This document shows, piece after piece, positions 22,966 through 34,917 of a stretch of 64,000 bases of DNA (within the stretch, counting starts at the first letter, position 1; every line of letters begins with the position of its first letter). Location: assembly GCA_002286855.1 (NCBI GenBank), contig NRSV01000021.1:310001-374000 (forward strand), in the 5' to 3' direction. The notes below the pieces were generated by a model. That model saw nothing but the letters and a program-made list of their open reading frames with translations, had not been told where the DNA came from and searched no databases. This stretch comes from Bipolaris cookei (lineage: Eukaryota > Ascomycota > Dothideomycetes > Pleosporales > Pleosporaceae). Position numbers and translations under genes: made by a program.

Positions 22966-25900
22966 ATGGCGCCTGCCGCAAGCGCAACGAGCAAGCCACA
23001 GTCGCAGTGGTCGACAAAAGTAGGTCTTTGCCTATACTCTTTGCCTACCCACGAACCTAACTGTCCCCTAGTTCGACACCCTCAGGCGACACGACCTGTT
23101 CCGCAACCCACCCAAAGACAAGACGGCATATCCAACCCTCGCAGCCGCCGTCGATCCCCACATCAATTCATTCAACGCCATCTTTGCTCCAGGTGGGCAG
23201 CTGGCCGAGGGCATACGAGACATTGGCACCAAAGTTTTCCTTGACGGCAGCCCATATGCCTCCCCCGAAGAGACAGGTCCCCGCAACAGACTACACCTAC
23301 GCATACAAGATGTCTTCCTCGACAAGCCTGTCCTGCCGCCCACCAACAAGGTCGCCCTCAAGAACCGCAGCATTCTTCCCGCAGAGACTCGCGAACGACA
23401 CGCCACATACCGCGGCAAGATGCGCGCGCGATTAGAGTGGAGAGTCAACAATGGCGATTGGCAAGAAGAGGTTGTTGATCTGGGCTCAATCCCCATTATG
23501 CTCAAGTCCAATCGCTGCCATCTCGAGGGTCTCCCACCAGCGGCTCTCGTCAAGGCCAAAGAGGAGAGCGATGAGCTTGGTGGCTACTTCATCATCAACG
23601 GTAATGAAAAAATCATCCGTATGCTCCAGGTCAACCATCGAAATTACCCCATGGCCATTAAGCGTGGCGCCTTCACCAACCGCGGTCCTGGCTACACCCA
23701 GTTTGGTATTCAACTCCGATCGATGCGACCCGATCAAACATCACAAACAAACGCTCTACATTATCTTAGTGACGGCAACGTCAACTTCCGCTTCTCATGG
23801 CGCAAGGCTGTACGAACCATCATGTCCCTTGTCATTCGGTTTTTGTGCTAATATTTTTCCCAGGAATACCTCGTGCCAATTTGCATGATCCTCAAAGCCT
23901 TGGTCGAGACGAACGATCGGGAAATATTCGAAGGCCTCGTAGGCGCAGCGGGATCTGAAGGTCTCGAACAGAAGCAGTTTGTAACGGACAGAGTAGAACT
24001 GTTGCTCCGAACATACAAGGTCTATGGCCTACACTCCAAGGCAAAGACTCGCGCATATCTGGGAGAAAAGTTCAAGGTCGTCATGCAACTACCGGCAGAC
24101 GTCACGGACGAGGAAGCCGGCACTGAATTCCTTCGGAAAATCGTTCTTCCTCACCTGGGCTGTGTAAACGTTTCTCCTGCTCAAGATGCAGACAAATTCC
24201 GCATGCTTCTCTTCATGACCAGGAAGCTCTATGCTCTGGTTGAGGGTGACTGCGCCGTCGACAACCCAGACGCTGTTCAGAATCAGGAAATCCTACTAGG
24301 TGGACAACTGTACGGCATGATCCTGAAGGAGAGGCTAGAAGAATGGCTTAACAGCTTCCAGGTTGTTTTGAGAGAATGGGGCAGGAGGACAGAGTACCGG
24401 CCTTTTACATCACAAGAATTTCACAAGGATTGGTCTTCCAAGATATTGCGACGGACACAACTGGCTATCGGCCAGGCTATGGAATACTTTCTTAGTACCG
24501 GTAACCTCGTTTCGCCAGTAAGTATTTTCTTAATTCAAACCTTACACAAGTAATACGCTGACCAGTAAAACAGACTGGACTCGATTTACAACAAACCTCT
24601 GGATTCGTGGTCGTAGCTGAAAAGCTCAACTTTCCAAGGAAAGTTACATTCCTCTCTTCCACTAGCGCACCACTGACTTGTATATAGATTTATCTCGCAT
24701 TTCAGAATGGTACACAGAGGTGCCTTTTTCGCGACACTCAAGACGACAACGGTCCGAAAACTCTTTCCTGAATCTTGGGGCTTCATGTGTCCCGTTCATA
24801 CCCCTGATGGTTCTCCTTGTGGACTTCTCAACCATTTTTCGCACACGTGCAAGATTGCGACAACCAACCTTGACGTCTCAGCAGTCCCCAAACTTGTTGC
24901 GGAGCTAGGCGTATCGAGTAAATCATCCGCCTCTCTTGATGCAAGTGTGGTGGTGCAGCTGGACGGTCGGGTGCTGGGCTTTTGTTCGCCGAAGCAAGCC
25001 AAAATTATCAGCGATACGCTGCGTTACTGGAAGGTTGAAGGCTCGCACGGTGTACCGCTCGAAATGGAGATTGGCTACATTCCAAACTCAAACAACGGTC
25101 AATATCCAGGAGTCTACATGTTCTCGCAGTGCTCGAGAATGTACCGACCAGTCAAGTACCTGCCCCTCAACAAATTGGATTATGTTGGGCCGTTTGAGCA
25201 GCCCTACATGTCCATCTCTGTTACGGACGCCGAGATTGTATCGGGAGACTCAACCCATGTTGAATTTGAGCCGACCAACATCTTCTCCATCATTGCCAAC
25301 CAGACTCCGTTCTCCGACTTCAACCAATCACCAAGAAACATGTACCAATGTCAGATGGGAAAGCAATCGATGGGTACACCGGGAACTGCCATGAGATATC
25401 GAACAGACAACAAGACCTACCGCTTACAGACAGGCCAGACTCCCATTGCCAGACCTCCATTGTATAACGAGTATGGAATGGACAACTTCCCCAACGGAAT
25501 GAACGCCGTTGTGGCTGTTATTTCGTATACTGGTTATGACATGGACGATGCTATGATTCTAAACAAGTCATCACACGAGCGTGGGTTTGGGCACGGTACG
25601 GTCTACAAGACCAAGATTTTAAATCTCGAGGAAGGAAACCGCAAGAGTCGGTCAAGTAAGTCTGTGGCCAAGCTTTTCGGCTTTGCGCCTGAGGGTCTCA
25701 TCAAAGCAGAGTCTAAGGAGACTCTTGACATTGACGGCTTACCTCGTATCGGGACCATGTTGCGGTCTGGCGATCCCATTGCAGCATTCCACACTGTCTC
25801 ATATGATGCAGCTACCGGCGACTACGTGAACCGCGATGGACAGACTCAGTTCCTCAAGTACAAGGAGGACGAAATCGCTTTCGTCGAGGAAGTCCGCGTC

Positions 25901-26818
25901 ATTGGCTCAGAAGATGGCACCCAGCCTTGCCAAAAGGTCTCAGTCAAGCTGCGAACACCACGTTCTCCCGTTGTCGGAGACAAATTCTCTTCTCGTCACG
26001 GTCAGAAGGGTGTCGTGTCTCAAAAGTTCCCAACCACTGACATGCCGTTTTCCGAATCCGGCATACAACCAGATGTCATCATTAACCCCCACGCTTTCCC
26101 ATCCCGTATGACAATCGGCATGTTTATCGAGTCACTGGCTGGAAAATCTGGGGCGCTCCACGGCATGGCGCAAGATTCAACCCCGTTCAAATTCGACGAG
26201 CAGAACACGGCCGTCGATTACTTTGGTGCCCAATTGAAAGCCGCAGGCTACAACTACTATGGAAACGAACCAATGTACTCTGGAATCACCGGCGAAGAGC
26301 TTTATGCTGATATATACATTGGAGTAGTATACTACCAACGTCTTCGTCATATGGTCAACGACAAATTCCAAGTCCGAAGCAATGGCCCTTCAAACGCACT
26401 GACGGGCCAGCCCATCAAGGGTAGGAAGAAGGGCGGTGGTATCCGTGTCGGAGAAATGGAACGCGACGCTCTTTTGGCCCACGGCACAGCCTTCCTCCTC
26501 CAAGATCGACTGATGAACTGTTCCGATTACACCAAAGCCGCCGTTTGCAGAACCTGCAGCTCCTTTCTCAGCACTACACCCACTGTCAGTGAATATGGCC
26601 GCAAAAAGGACAGAAACGGCAAGGACGTTACTATTCGCTGCAGACGTTGTGCCAAGCTTGCTGATAACGCCGATAACGACGTTTGGATGGACGCTCAGGG
26701 ATTGCGTTACTCCGGTGGCGAAGATGTCGCGATTGTGGCTGTACCTGGTGTCCTCAAGTATCTTGATGTTGAACTGTCCAGTATGGGCATCAGGCTCAAA
26801 TACAACGTGGATCCTTAA
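22966..26818 (+). CDS. RPA135: RNA polymerase I second largest subunit (A135)
   Basis: Beta-like subunit of RNA polymerase I, which transcribes rDNA in the nucleolus. Exons 22966..23019, 23072..23809, 23864..24517, 24574..24638 and 24688..26818 give 1213 aa, matching the roughly 1200 aa family size. Family blocks seen in order: GGYFIINGNEKIIRMLQ, CPVHTPDGSPCGLLNH, GYDMDDAMILNKSSHERGF, GDKFSSRHGQKGVVSQ, and a C-terminal zinc ribbon CRTC...CRRC before the SSMGIRLKY end. The fourth intron is odd. Frame and homology need exon 4 to end at 24638 (LNFP-R) and exon 5 to start at 24688 (R-FISHFR), which makes an intron that begins GAAAGT, not GT. The nearest GT donor (24643) shifts the frame and ends the protein early. 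Acceptor TATATAG and branch-like CTGAC are normal. Confidence 0.93.
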
Positions 26819-27873
26819 ACGCACATTGGTCTGACAGTTTTCAATGTGGGTCGGCTATCTAGCTTTTGCTCCATCAGTCTGCGAAATGGTTGTATTTTGA
26901 CCTACGACGCTCTATATCACCGAATGATGAGCTCTGGTTGAGGCTGGCAGATGTCGCAGCTGGTTTCAATATAACTCCGACTTTTGGGTGTGGTAATGGA
27001 AGCCAATACCGGGATATCTGTTTAGATTCTGTTGTTGGTATTGATATCGAAGGTGGGGTATGGTTTGATTCGGAGTTGGGCTTATCGTGCTGCATTTCTT
27101 TTTTTTGTCCGCTGTCTCAGCGTTGAGAAAGAATGAGATCATGCCGGATTACTAGGGGTAGGGAAAAAAGTTTAATGACTTTGACTTTTTTTAGGGCATT
27201 ACATTTGCCTAGCGTAAATGGTCCCAGATTTGATAATTTCAATAGATCATTACGGTTTAAATTCCTTCTTTATCCAATTTTCCGTCGTGCGATTAGTCTT
27301 AACAGTGTCTAGCAATAACAGTCGTGGTAAAGGAAAATTTTTCTTAATGCTCCCATGCCTATGAAGAGTTTTTTTTTTGGAAATGCAGTAGTTAACTAAG
27401 GAGAAAATTCCAAAAAAGCTTCGGCACTAAAACTTAAAAACCCCTTTACTGCGATATAACTCAGAAATTTGAAAAGGAATTGGCTATAATGCTGAGTTGC
27501 CCTTCGTATATCAGTGGGTTCTTTTGTTTTTGAATGGGGAGGGGGGGGAGAGAGCCCAGGATATGGTAGTAGCAACAATGGACGTTTGTTTATTCATCCT
27601 GCTTCGCCGAGTTTGAGCAAACTATCACGTCTTGAAAGAGTCAGAACAACAATCGAGGAAATACAAAAAATGCGTATAATTTCATATCTATTACCTGGAA
27701 TGATGTTTTGTGCGTGATTCTGTGCAGTACAGGAGGGTATCGTAATGACTTGTCCCATAGCCGATTTTCCATAAATGGCCAAACAAAAAAAACTCCTGTA
27801 CTATGCTGCCACCCAGTCGTACGCCGTTCATGCTACTTTTTCTCATGCTCTCGTCAATGTATCAATGCTGTAG
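26819..27873. other. AT-rich 3' intergenic region
   Basis: RPA135 and CDC7 converge here. The segment is AT-rich, especially 27120-27500, with several A and T runs and a G run near 27541. No coding frame or RNA gene is visible. Confidence 0.6.
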
Positions 27874-29317
27874 CTATTCTTGTTCTTCGGCAAAACCAGC
27901 CACTTCCTTCTGCTCCGCCTCGCTTTCTTCAACTTTGGCAAGGAAAGGATGTTCCAAAGCCTCAGCAGCCGTGATTCGCTTTGCTGGGTTGCACTCCAAA
28001 AGACGATACAAGAACTGGACAGCTTCCTTCTCTTCTTCCTCAAGCTCCTTCTTGGGCTGGGTCTTGTCGCCTGTCCGACCTGTGCACCAAAGAATAATTT
28101 TCTCCAGGCTGTGACCGCCTTCGCTATAACTAGGGACGTTCGTCTCAAAGACTTGGCCATGTAGGAGTGCTGTCTCCCGCATCTTCTTTCGTCCGAAGAT
28201 AGTAGTGATTTCGAGTAGCGCATCAATGTCGTCTGCGCTGTGAAAGAAGGGAAAGCGGCGCGAGAGCATGGTCAAGAGTATGACTCCCACACTCCATACA
28301 TCGATAGAGCAGGTCTGTTGGGTGCATTTCAGCAGTACTTCAGGGGCACGGAAGCCACGTGTACCCGCTCGATTGGCGCGTCTGCTGTTGCGGGTATCGT
28401 TCTTGGGATAGGCGGAAGCGTTGTGGCCTGCTGATTGTGTCTGGGCGTAGACACTGTGGGATATCCTGTAGCGGCGATCCTCTTCGTTCAAATGACAGGC
28501 ACAGTTGTGCCAATCTGTGCCTTCACGTTCCGCAAGGCCAAAATCGACCAGGACACCACGAGATTGCGATGTGTTGTAGAGGAAGTTGGTAGGCTTGACA
28601 TCACGATGAATGATGCCTTTCTGGTGGACTGCTGCGAGGGCAGTGAACAGGCTCCGGAAGTAAAAGCGCATGTCAGAAATATTCATGTCACGGTAGTAAT
28701 CTCGAAAGTCGCGATGCTGAAAGTAAGGTAGTACGGCCACCACCTGGTCCAAGTGACGGAAAGCGGTGATGAGGGGGCATACTGAGTCTGAATCTCTCAA
28801 ATCGTAGAGAAGTTCGAGCTCATTGAAGATGCGTATCGGACTGCTGGTAACATAGATCTTCTTAATGGCCACATAGTGGGGGCGGCGGGCGGACTGCTTC
28901 CTGCGGGAAGGGGACATGTTCTTGTTCTTCTCACGCTCTTCAATGTCCCAGTTGTTGTTGTATTTTTCGTACTCGAGATCTTCAGCCTTGTAGACGGTAG
29001 AAAAGGTTCCTGTGACGAAATGTGAGCGACCCCCGGTACCCTGCATGACTGCAAGCCAATGATAGGGACATACCCTCTCCAATGCGGTTGATCAGTCGAA
29101 AGCGCTTGCTGATACCGATAAATGTCTCTTCAAAGCGCGCCATGTCCTCTTGGACGGAATCCTCGACTTCCTCGTCGCTGCTGTGGACTGTTTGCTCACT
29201 CTCGTCGAGCGGATCCATGCTTTCATCCATAGTCTCTTCAGCTTCTTCTGCCTTTATAGAGTCTTCGTGGACATCAATGGCCTCTGTATTCCGCAGTGAA
29301 GTGCGTACTTTTGCCAT
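27874..29317 (-). CDS. CDC7: Cdc7 (DDK) protein kinase
   Basis: Catalytic subunit of the Dbf4-dependent kinase, which phosphorylates MCM2-7 to fire replication origins. Exons complement(27874..29009, 29074..29317) give 459 aa; the 64-nt intron joins RIGEG to TFSTVYKA exactly in the glycine-rich loop. Kinase motifs: VAIKKIYVTSSPIRIFNELE (lysine and alpha-C region), HRDVKPTNFLYN (catalytic loop), DFGLAE (metal site), GTRGFRAPEVLLKC (P+1 loop) and DVWSVGVI. Between DFG and APE there is a long insert with CxC (WHNCACHLNEEDRRYRI), as expected for the Cdc7 family, where inserts bind Dbf4. The N-terminus is acidic and serine-rich (ESEQTVHSSDEEVEDSVQED). It shares its upstream region with condensin subunit 1. 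Confidence 0.95.
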
Positions 29318-29622
29318 GGGAGGAGTGTAAGTCTGTATGTGGCCTTCTTGAGGTGTGCAGAATAGTGCGCGAGTCTCTGCACATCGTTTGGGAGACGCGT
29401 TCCGCGATTGAACCCTGGGTGCCTACTAGGCCGGAAGGGGAAGAATGATGACAAGGCGCACGGGCCAATAAACAGATGCAACGCGCTTTCCGGCCAAGTG
29501 AGACGACGGCCCGCATTTGTCCCTTTCACTTGAGCAAACAACCCCACCCTCGACGACCCTTTCGTCGCTTCTTTTTAATTTGGCCTTCTTGTCTTTTGAT
29601 TCCGCAAGCGACTCTGACCATT
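29318..29622. promoter_or_regulatory. Divergent CDC7/condensin promoter with MCB site
   Basis: The two start codons are 305 bp apart. ACGCGT at 29395-29400 is a perfect MluI cell-cycle box, the MBF target that drives G1/S genes in yeasts. A second CGCG-containing ACGCGC lies at 29481-29486, and a CCAAT-type CCAAT lies near 29465. The position of the sites suits control of both genes; that MBF binds here is inference. Confidence 0.55.
29395..29400. promoter_or_regulatory. MCB (ACGCGT) element
   Basis: Palindromic ACGCGT, 78 bp from the CDC7 start codon and 223 bp from the condensin start codon. It matches the MBF/DSC1 consensus core. Function is not shown. Confidence 0.5.
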
Positions 29623-32600
29623 ATGGATGCGCGCGTGGAATTCGACATCAATGAGGCGGTCAAGCTGTTCGACAGCGACCCTTCGACGATCCCCACGCCC
29701 GAGGCCCCGCAAGCCCTACAAGACTGCGAAGATGAGCCAGAAGCGCTATCGTCGCCCGGATTGATCAACAGCGAGCTGAATCCTGTGGTTGATGCTGTGG
29801 CAGAGAGTCCAGATGCGATTACTCGCAGCTCTGTTTTTGATACTCTACAGTTTCTGCTAAAGTGCGTTCCCGCATATCCAAAGCACGCAAAAACATATGA
29901 CACAGAACCTAACTCTAAACTGTTCCGGCTCTCTAGGCACTCATCGCAGATTCCTCCCGCAATTCTCAGCAAGATCCTCGACCTCATATCGTCCGCACTG
30001 TCTACACAAGCCGACATAATCCACGCAGACCTCGAGGCCGAAGAGCAGGATGCAATACCTCACCATAAGAATTTACTCGAAATGTATGGCTTCCTTCTTC
30101 GTTGGACCATCTCCGCAGTCGAAACAAGAGCACTGGAGAAATCCGCCTCTACCCCAGCAGCGCGGGGGCGGGGTAAAACTACAAAGACAAAAACTGGCGG
30201 AGGCAAAGAGAGCGCCTGGGATGCTTCTGCTCAATTAGAGATGGCATTGGACCGGATGAGCAAGGTACTTAGACTCAAGCTGGGCCGTATATTCGTCACT
30301 ACATCAGAGCGAGACACGTTCATCGGCCTATTCACAAAGCCGGTATACCACATCCTCGAGAATGAGGCAAGAGTCAAGAACAATGCCATACGGAATCATT
30401 GTTTCAGAGTTTTGTGCTTTGCCGTCAAATCGCACGGACACGCGTACAGTAAGTACACTAAAGTTACACTGAGTACCGCTGTTGACAATTATTGCAGCCG
30501 CACAAACATCCATCAACCAGAGCCTGACATATTTTGAGCATCTGTCAGAGCCTATGGCAGAATTTCTCTTCACACTTGCAGATGCGTTTGATTATCCACA
30601 ACTCACCGAAGATGTCTTAAAAGATATCAGCAGCAAGGAGTTCAGTTCCACCGATCTCAAAGGTCCAAAGTCTATCTCGACTTTCCTTACCAAGATTTCT
30701 GAACTCACACCACATCTCGTCATCCGACAAATGACACTACTCGCGAATCTGCTAGATAGCGAGTCGTATACCTTGCGCTGCGCCCTCATCGAAGTCTGCG
30801 GGAACCTCATAACTATGCTTAGCAAGCTGAGTCAAGACGACCGCAGCGAAAACCATAAGGCACAGATTCGAATTTTCTTCGATGTGCTTGAAGACCGTTT
30901 CCTCGATATCAACCCCTATTGTCGTGCTAGGGTGATGCAGGTTTACGTTAAGCTCTGTGATCTGGAGCAGAAGTATCCCAAGCGAAGACAAAAAGTCGCC
31001 GAACTTGCTGCGCGTAGTCTTGAAGACAAAAGTAGCAATGTTCGCCGGAATGCGATTAAGCTGCTTGCTAAACTCATCTCAACTCATCCCTTTACGGCGT
31101 TTGATGGAGGATTGCTGTCGACAAAGGACTGGACTAAGCGATTGGAGGAATGTGAAGCCCAAATCAATGCTCTACAGCCTCCAGAGGAGTTGAGGGAACG
31201 CCCACCGAGTGATCAGACGGTCGACGAGACACTGCTGCAGGATGCAACACAGGCTGATGCTGGGGATGAGGAAGGACTGAAGCATCCATCTGAGATGAGT
31301 GAAGAGGAGAAGGCTGCCGCCATCGAAAAAGCGCAGAAAGATGCAGCGACCGCGCAAGAGCTGGAAAAATTCCAAGCAGTACGCAAGTTCCTGCTCGAAG
31401 CACTTAAGTTCATTGAAGTCATTAACGATGCTGCTGAGATCATAACTCAGTTACTGTCATCCAAGAACAAGAGCGAAGTCATCGAAGCCATGGACTTCTT
31501 CACCACCATCGATGCGTACAAGATTGCCAATGCAAAGCTTGGTATCCGGAGGATGCTACGACTCATCTGGACCAAAGGCAACAGTGATGAAGGCAAGGGT
31601 GTGCAGACCCATCTGCTTGAATGCTACAAGGGCTTATTCTTTGACGCACCGCCCGGATTCGATGATAATGCGGTTGCAAACTACATCTCAAAGAACATGA
31701 TCAGTTTGACTTTCGGTACAACGCCGGCAGAACTGACGTCCCTCGAACAGCTTCTCAGCACGATGATGAAGCAGGGCCTGGTCAATGGATTAGTCATCCA
31801 GAAGCTTTGGCAGATCTATGGCTACCAGAAGAAAGACATTTCCAAGAACCAGCGCCGAGGAGCTATCATCGTTCTGGGTATGCTGGCGCTTTCCACACCC
31901 GACATTGTAGTGCAGGAAATGGAGACCTGCCTTAGGATTGGTCTAGGAGAGCTTGGAAGGCGAGACCTGGGCCTGGCTCGGTACACTTGCATAGCTCTTC
32001 GCCGCATGAGTCAGCCGCCAGGAAAGCAGGCTGCCAGTGACGCTCCCGCTCAAACTGTGAAACTGCCAAACGATCACGCAGTGTTGGTGAGGCTGGCTGC
32101 AATCACAGAAATGACTTCGGACAGCAAAGAGTGGTATGGAGTAGCAGAGCAGGCTATCAGTGCCATATATGTCCTATCCAAGCACCCCGACGTCTTGTGC
32201 TCGGAAATAATCCGCAAGATCACTAAGCGTGTCTTTGCTGGACAGCACAAATCCGAGTCACGACCTACATCAAGTTCGAGCGCTGCTGACCCGAAAGGGG
32301 ATGATGAGGAAATGCCAGATGCACCTCCAGTCGAGGAGTCACAACCTAAGAGGCAAAACTCTGCCCTCGCTCTCTCGCAGCTGCTTTTTGTTGTCGGCCA
32401 TGTTGCAATCAAGCAAATTGTGCACCTTGAGCTTTGTGAGCTCGAGTTCAAGCGTCGGAAAGCTGAAAAAGACAAGAAGAACGCATCTGCTCCTCGAAAG
32501 TCGATGGCACCGTCGGGCGATCCTACCCCCTTGAAGAAGGGCCGCAAACGAGGCGCTACTAAGGAGCCCACACCAGCGCCTGAGGAAGCTGACGAACTTG

Positions 32601-33480
32601 ATCTCATGGCTGGTACTACTGAAGATGATTTTACCGAAGCTATTGCACATGTCCGTGAACGCGAGCTTCTATACGGCCCGCAGTCTCTTTTGGCGAATTT
32701 TGGACCATTGGTGGCAGATATTTGCGCCAACAACACATCGTACAATCATCCGACTTTGCAAGCTCAGGCGGCACTCTGCTTAGCGAAGCTCATGTGTGTA
32801 AGCTCAGAGTACTGCGAGACCAACCTTGGCTTGCTGCTCACCATCCTCGAAAGGAGCCAAGATGCAGTCGTCCGCAGCAATCTTGTTGTGGCACTTGGTG
32901 ACATGGCAGTGTGCTTCAACCACCTCATTGACGAAAACACCGACTTCCTCTACCGCCGCTTGAACGATGGCGACCCTAGCGTCAAGCGCACTTGCCTGAT
33001 GACGCTCACTTTCTTGATCTTGGCAGGTCAGGTCAAGGTCAAGGGCCAACTAGGCGAGATGGCCAAGTGTCTCGAAGACAGTGACAAGAAGATTGCCGAC
33101 ATGGCACGCATGTTCTTCACTGAGTTGTCGACCAAGGATAACGCCGTCTACAACCAATTCATTGACATGTTCAGTGTGCTTAGTGCAGACACGGGCCTTA
33201 GCGAAGAGGCATTGAAGAGGATCATCAAGTTCTTGGCTGGATTTATTGAGAAGGTATGGGTTTACAATAGACCACACAATCTTGCAGCTTTGACATTAAT
33301 ATTGTGTAGGACAAACACGCCAAGCAACTGTCTACCAAGCTTGCTTCGAGGCTTCCAAGGGCTGAGAACGAGAGGCAGTGGAATGACATCGCATACGCGC
33401 TGGCTCAGCTACAGCACAAGGATGAAGAGATTCAGAAACTGGTGTCAGAGGGCTTCAAGGTTGTACAGACGGCTGCGTAG
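29623..33480 (+). CDS. YCS4: Condensin complex subunit 1 (CAP-D2/Cnd1)
   Basis: HEAT-repeat non-SMC subunit of condensin, which compacts and resolves mitotic chromosomes. Exons 29623..30448, 30498..33253 and 33310..33480 give 1250 aa, the usual family size. The start MDARVEFDINEAVKLF matches the conserved Cnd1 N-terminal domain. HEAT repeats run through the middle (INPYCRARVMQVYVKLCDLE, DKSSNVRRNAIKLLAKLI) and the Cnd1 C-terminal domain is present (QAQAALCLAKLMCVSSEYCE, ILERSQDAVVRSNLVVALGD, GDPSVKRTCLMTLTFLILAG). A charged linker with DPKGDDEEMPDAPP and KKGRKRGATKEPTPAPEE separates the two halves and has several S/T-P sites suited to CDK. The last intron was called from GTATGG...TGTAG; without it the frame runs into unrelated residues. 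Confidence 0.95.
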
Positions 33481-33703
33481 AAGATTGTGTTGTTTGTTCC
33501 ATTGTTGGGCTTGGTCACGATTGTATGGAAACGATATTGATACCCTGGGCATTGGGTTGGAATTGAATTGGCGTTGTCGTGGGTAGGAAACCTGGTATCA
33601 TGTAGAACGTGATGACTCAAACGTTGCGTGCAATACCACGCTTTCCAGCGGCGGCCTTTTGGGGCGCACAATAATTTTACATGTCCATCTCTTGCGTATG
33701 TCA

Positions 33704-34406
33704 CTATACAGTCTGCTTCTTGGCATCCTTTACTTTGTTTTCAGCCTTGACCTCTTCCTTGGTCTTCTTCCCCGCCTCGATTCTCCTCTCCTTTGGCGTC
33801 TTTTGCTGTCCAGCCTGTCCACCATGCGCTTCTAGCCTCGCCTTTTCGTTCTCTGTATGCACCTTCATGCGCTCCATGGCTTCTTCCAGCGTTGGTATCC
33901 GAAATCCTTGCTTCCTTGCCTGTGCCAATCTCTGCACACTAACCTGCCTCCCCCGCGCGGCACTCCTCACATCCTTCAATAACCGGGCCTTGATGCGCTG
34001 CTCGTCTAATTGGGCCTCGGTGAGGACTGGTGGGCGGTTCTCGACGGGCTCTCCAAAGGGCGCAATAATCGAGGTTACGACATGGTGGATGGCTGTGGAG
34101 GTTCGATGACCTGACGCTATGCGGACGATGTCGCCTTCGACAAGGGAGTTGTTGGGATCGCGGACAAGGTAGTTTTTAGGCGCAGGAAAATGCTATAAGC
34201 ATCTGTTAGCATTGGAAAGATTTGTATGTGTTTCAATTGCCAATTCTTACTTTTCTAAACTTCTTATTCCATTCTTGTTCTGCGACTCGCACTTTTACTG
34301 CCTTTGACATCTTCCCCGCCGAGACTACGACACCAATCTTGTGGCTCGCAAAATACTCTTGCACAATTGGCTTGCCAGCCTTGGCTTTGTTCGCTATTGA
34401 CGCCAT
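33704..34406 (-). CDS. MRPS17: Mitochondrial ribosomal protein uS17
   Basis: Small-subunit mitoribosome protein of the S17 family that binds 12S/15S-type rRNA. Exons complement(33704..34192, 34251..34406) give 214 aa. The OB-fold core is split by the intron (GTAAGA...TTATAG) between EQEWNKKFRK and HFPAPKNYLVRD. Core motifs: GVVVSAGKMSKAVKVRVAEQ, YLVRDPNNSLVEGDIVRI and ASGHRTSTAIHHVVTSIIAP. A fungal C-terminal extension of about 100 residues is strongly charged and ends KVKDAKKQTV. The first residues MASIANKAKAGKPIVQEY are weakly basic; no classical presequence is obvious. Convergent with condensin subunit 1 and divergent from SCJ1. Confidence 0.9.
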
Positions 34407-34917
34407 GACGGGCGGCTATGTGGTGGTGGTGGTCCGGGTCGTGTGCGGTGGATGCGGAGGTCTTGCGGAGGTGCGCTAGCGCTACAAGGGCCTTTGTATA
34501 TTGATTCAGAGTCCGGACAGATCAAGACAGCAACTCAATGCGTCGTTTAGGGGTATCTGATGGCGGGTCGGGGGACGTGGGGAACAGCTACTGCAGTCTC
34601 GATCAATGGGTTCGCGCCAGCTCTTCTACCGCGCACAAAAAGTCATGTCGGTGATGCCAAGGCTTAACTCCGATTGGTCGCATAATCTACGTTACTGCTA
34701 TCGTGTCCCGAACCTACTACTTTACCCTTCACTCGCAGCTTCTCATATCAACTTGACTTTCCCCCTCTCTTCTCTTTAATTTCGAGGTCGCCCGACCTCG
34801 CTAGACGTTTGTGAATTTCATGTAGACAATTGTTCTTGTATCTATATCGGATACGCACATTCCGTCCAATCACTTTCCCAAGTTCAAAGTCGCCGCTGGC
34901 GCACTTCATACTGCACC
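34407..34917. promoter_or_regulatory. Divergent MRPS17/SCJ1 upstream region
   Basis: 511 bp between divergent start codons. Two CCAAT-type sequences are visible (ATTGG near 34674 and CCAAT near 34866), on opposite strands. I looked for and did not find a clear unfolded-protein-response element. Confidence 0.4.

Noticed and set aside
24678..24908. Alternative RPA135 reading through the canonical GT donor at 24643
   Set aside because: It shifts frame and hits a stop, losing all catalytic blocks; it does not describe the working gene.
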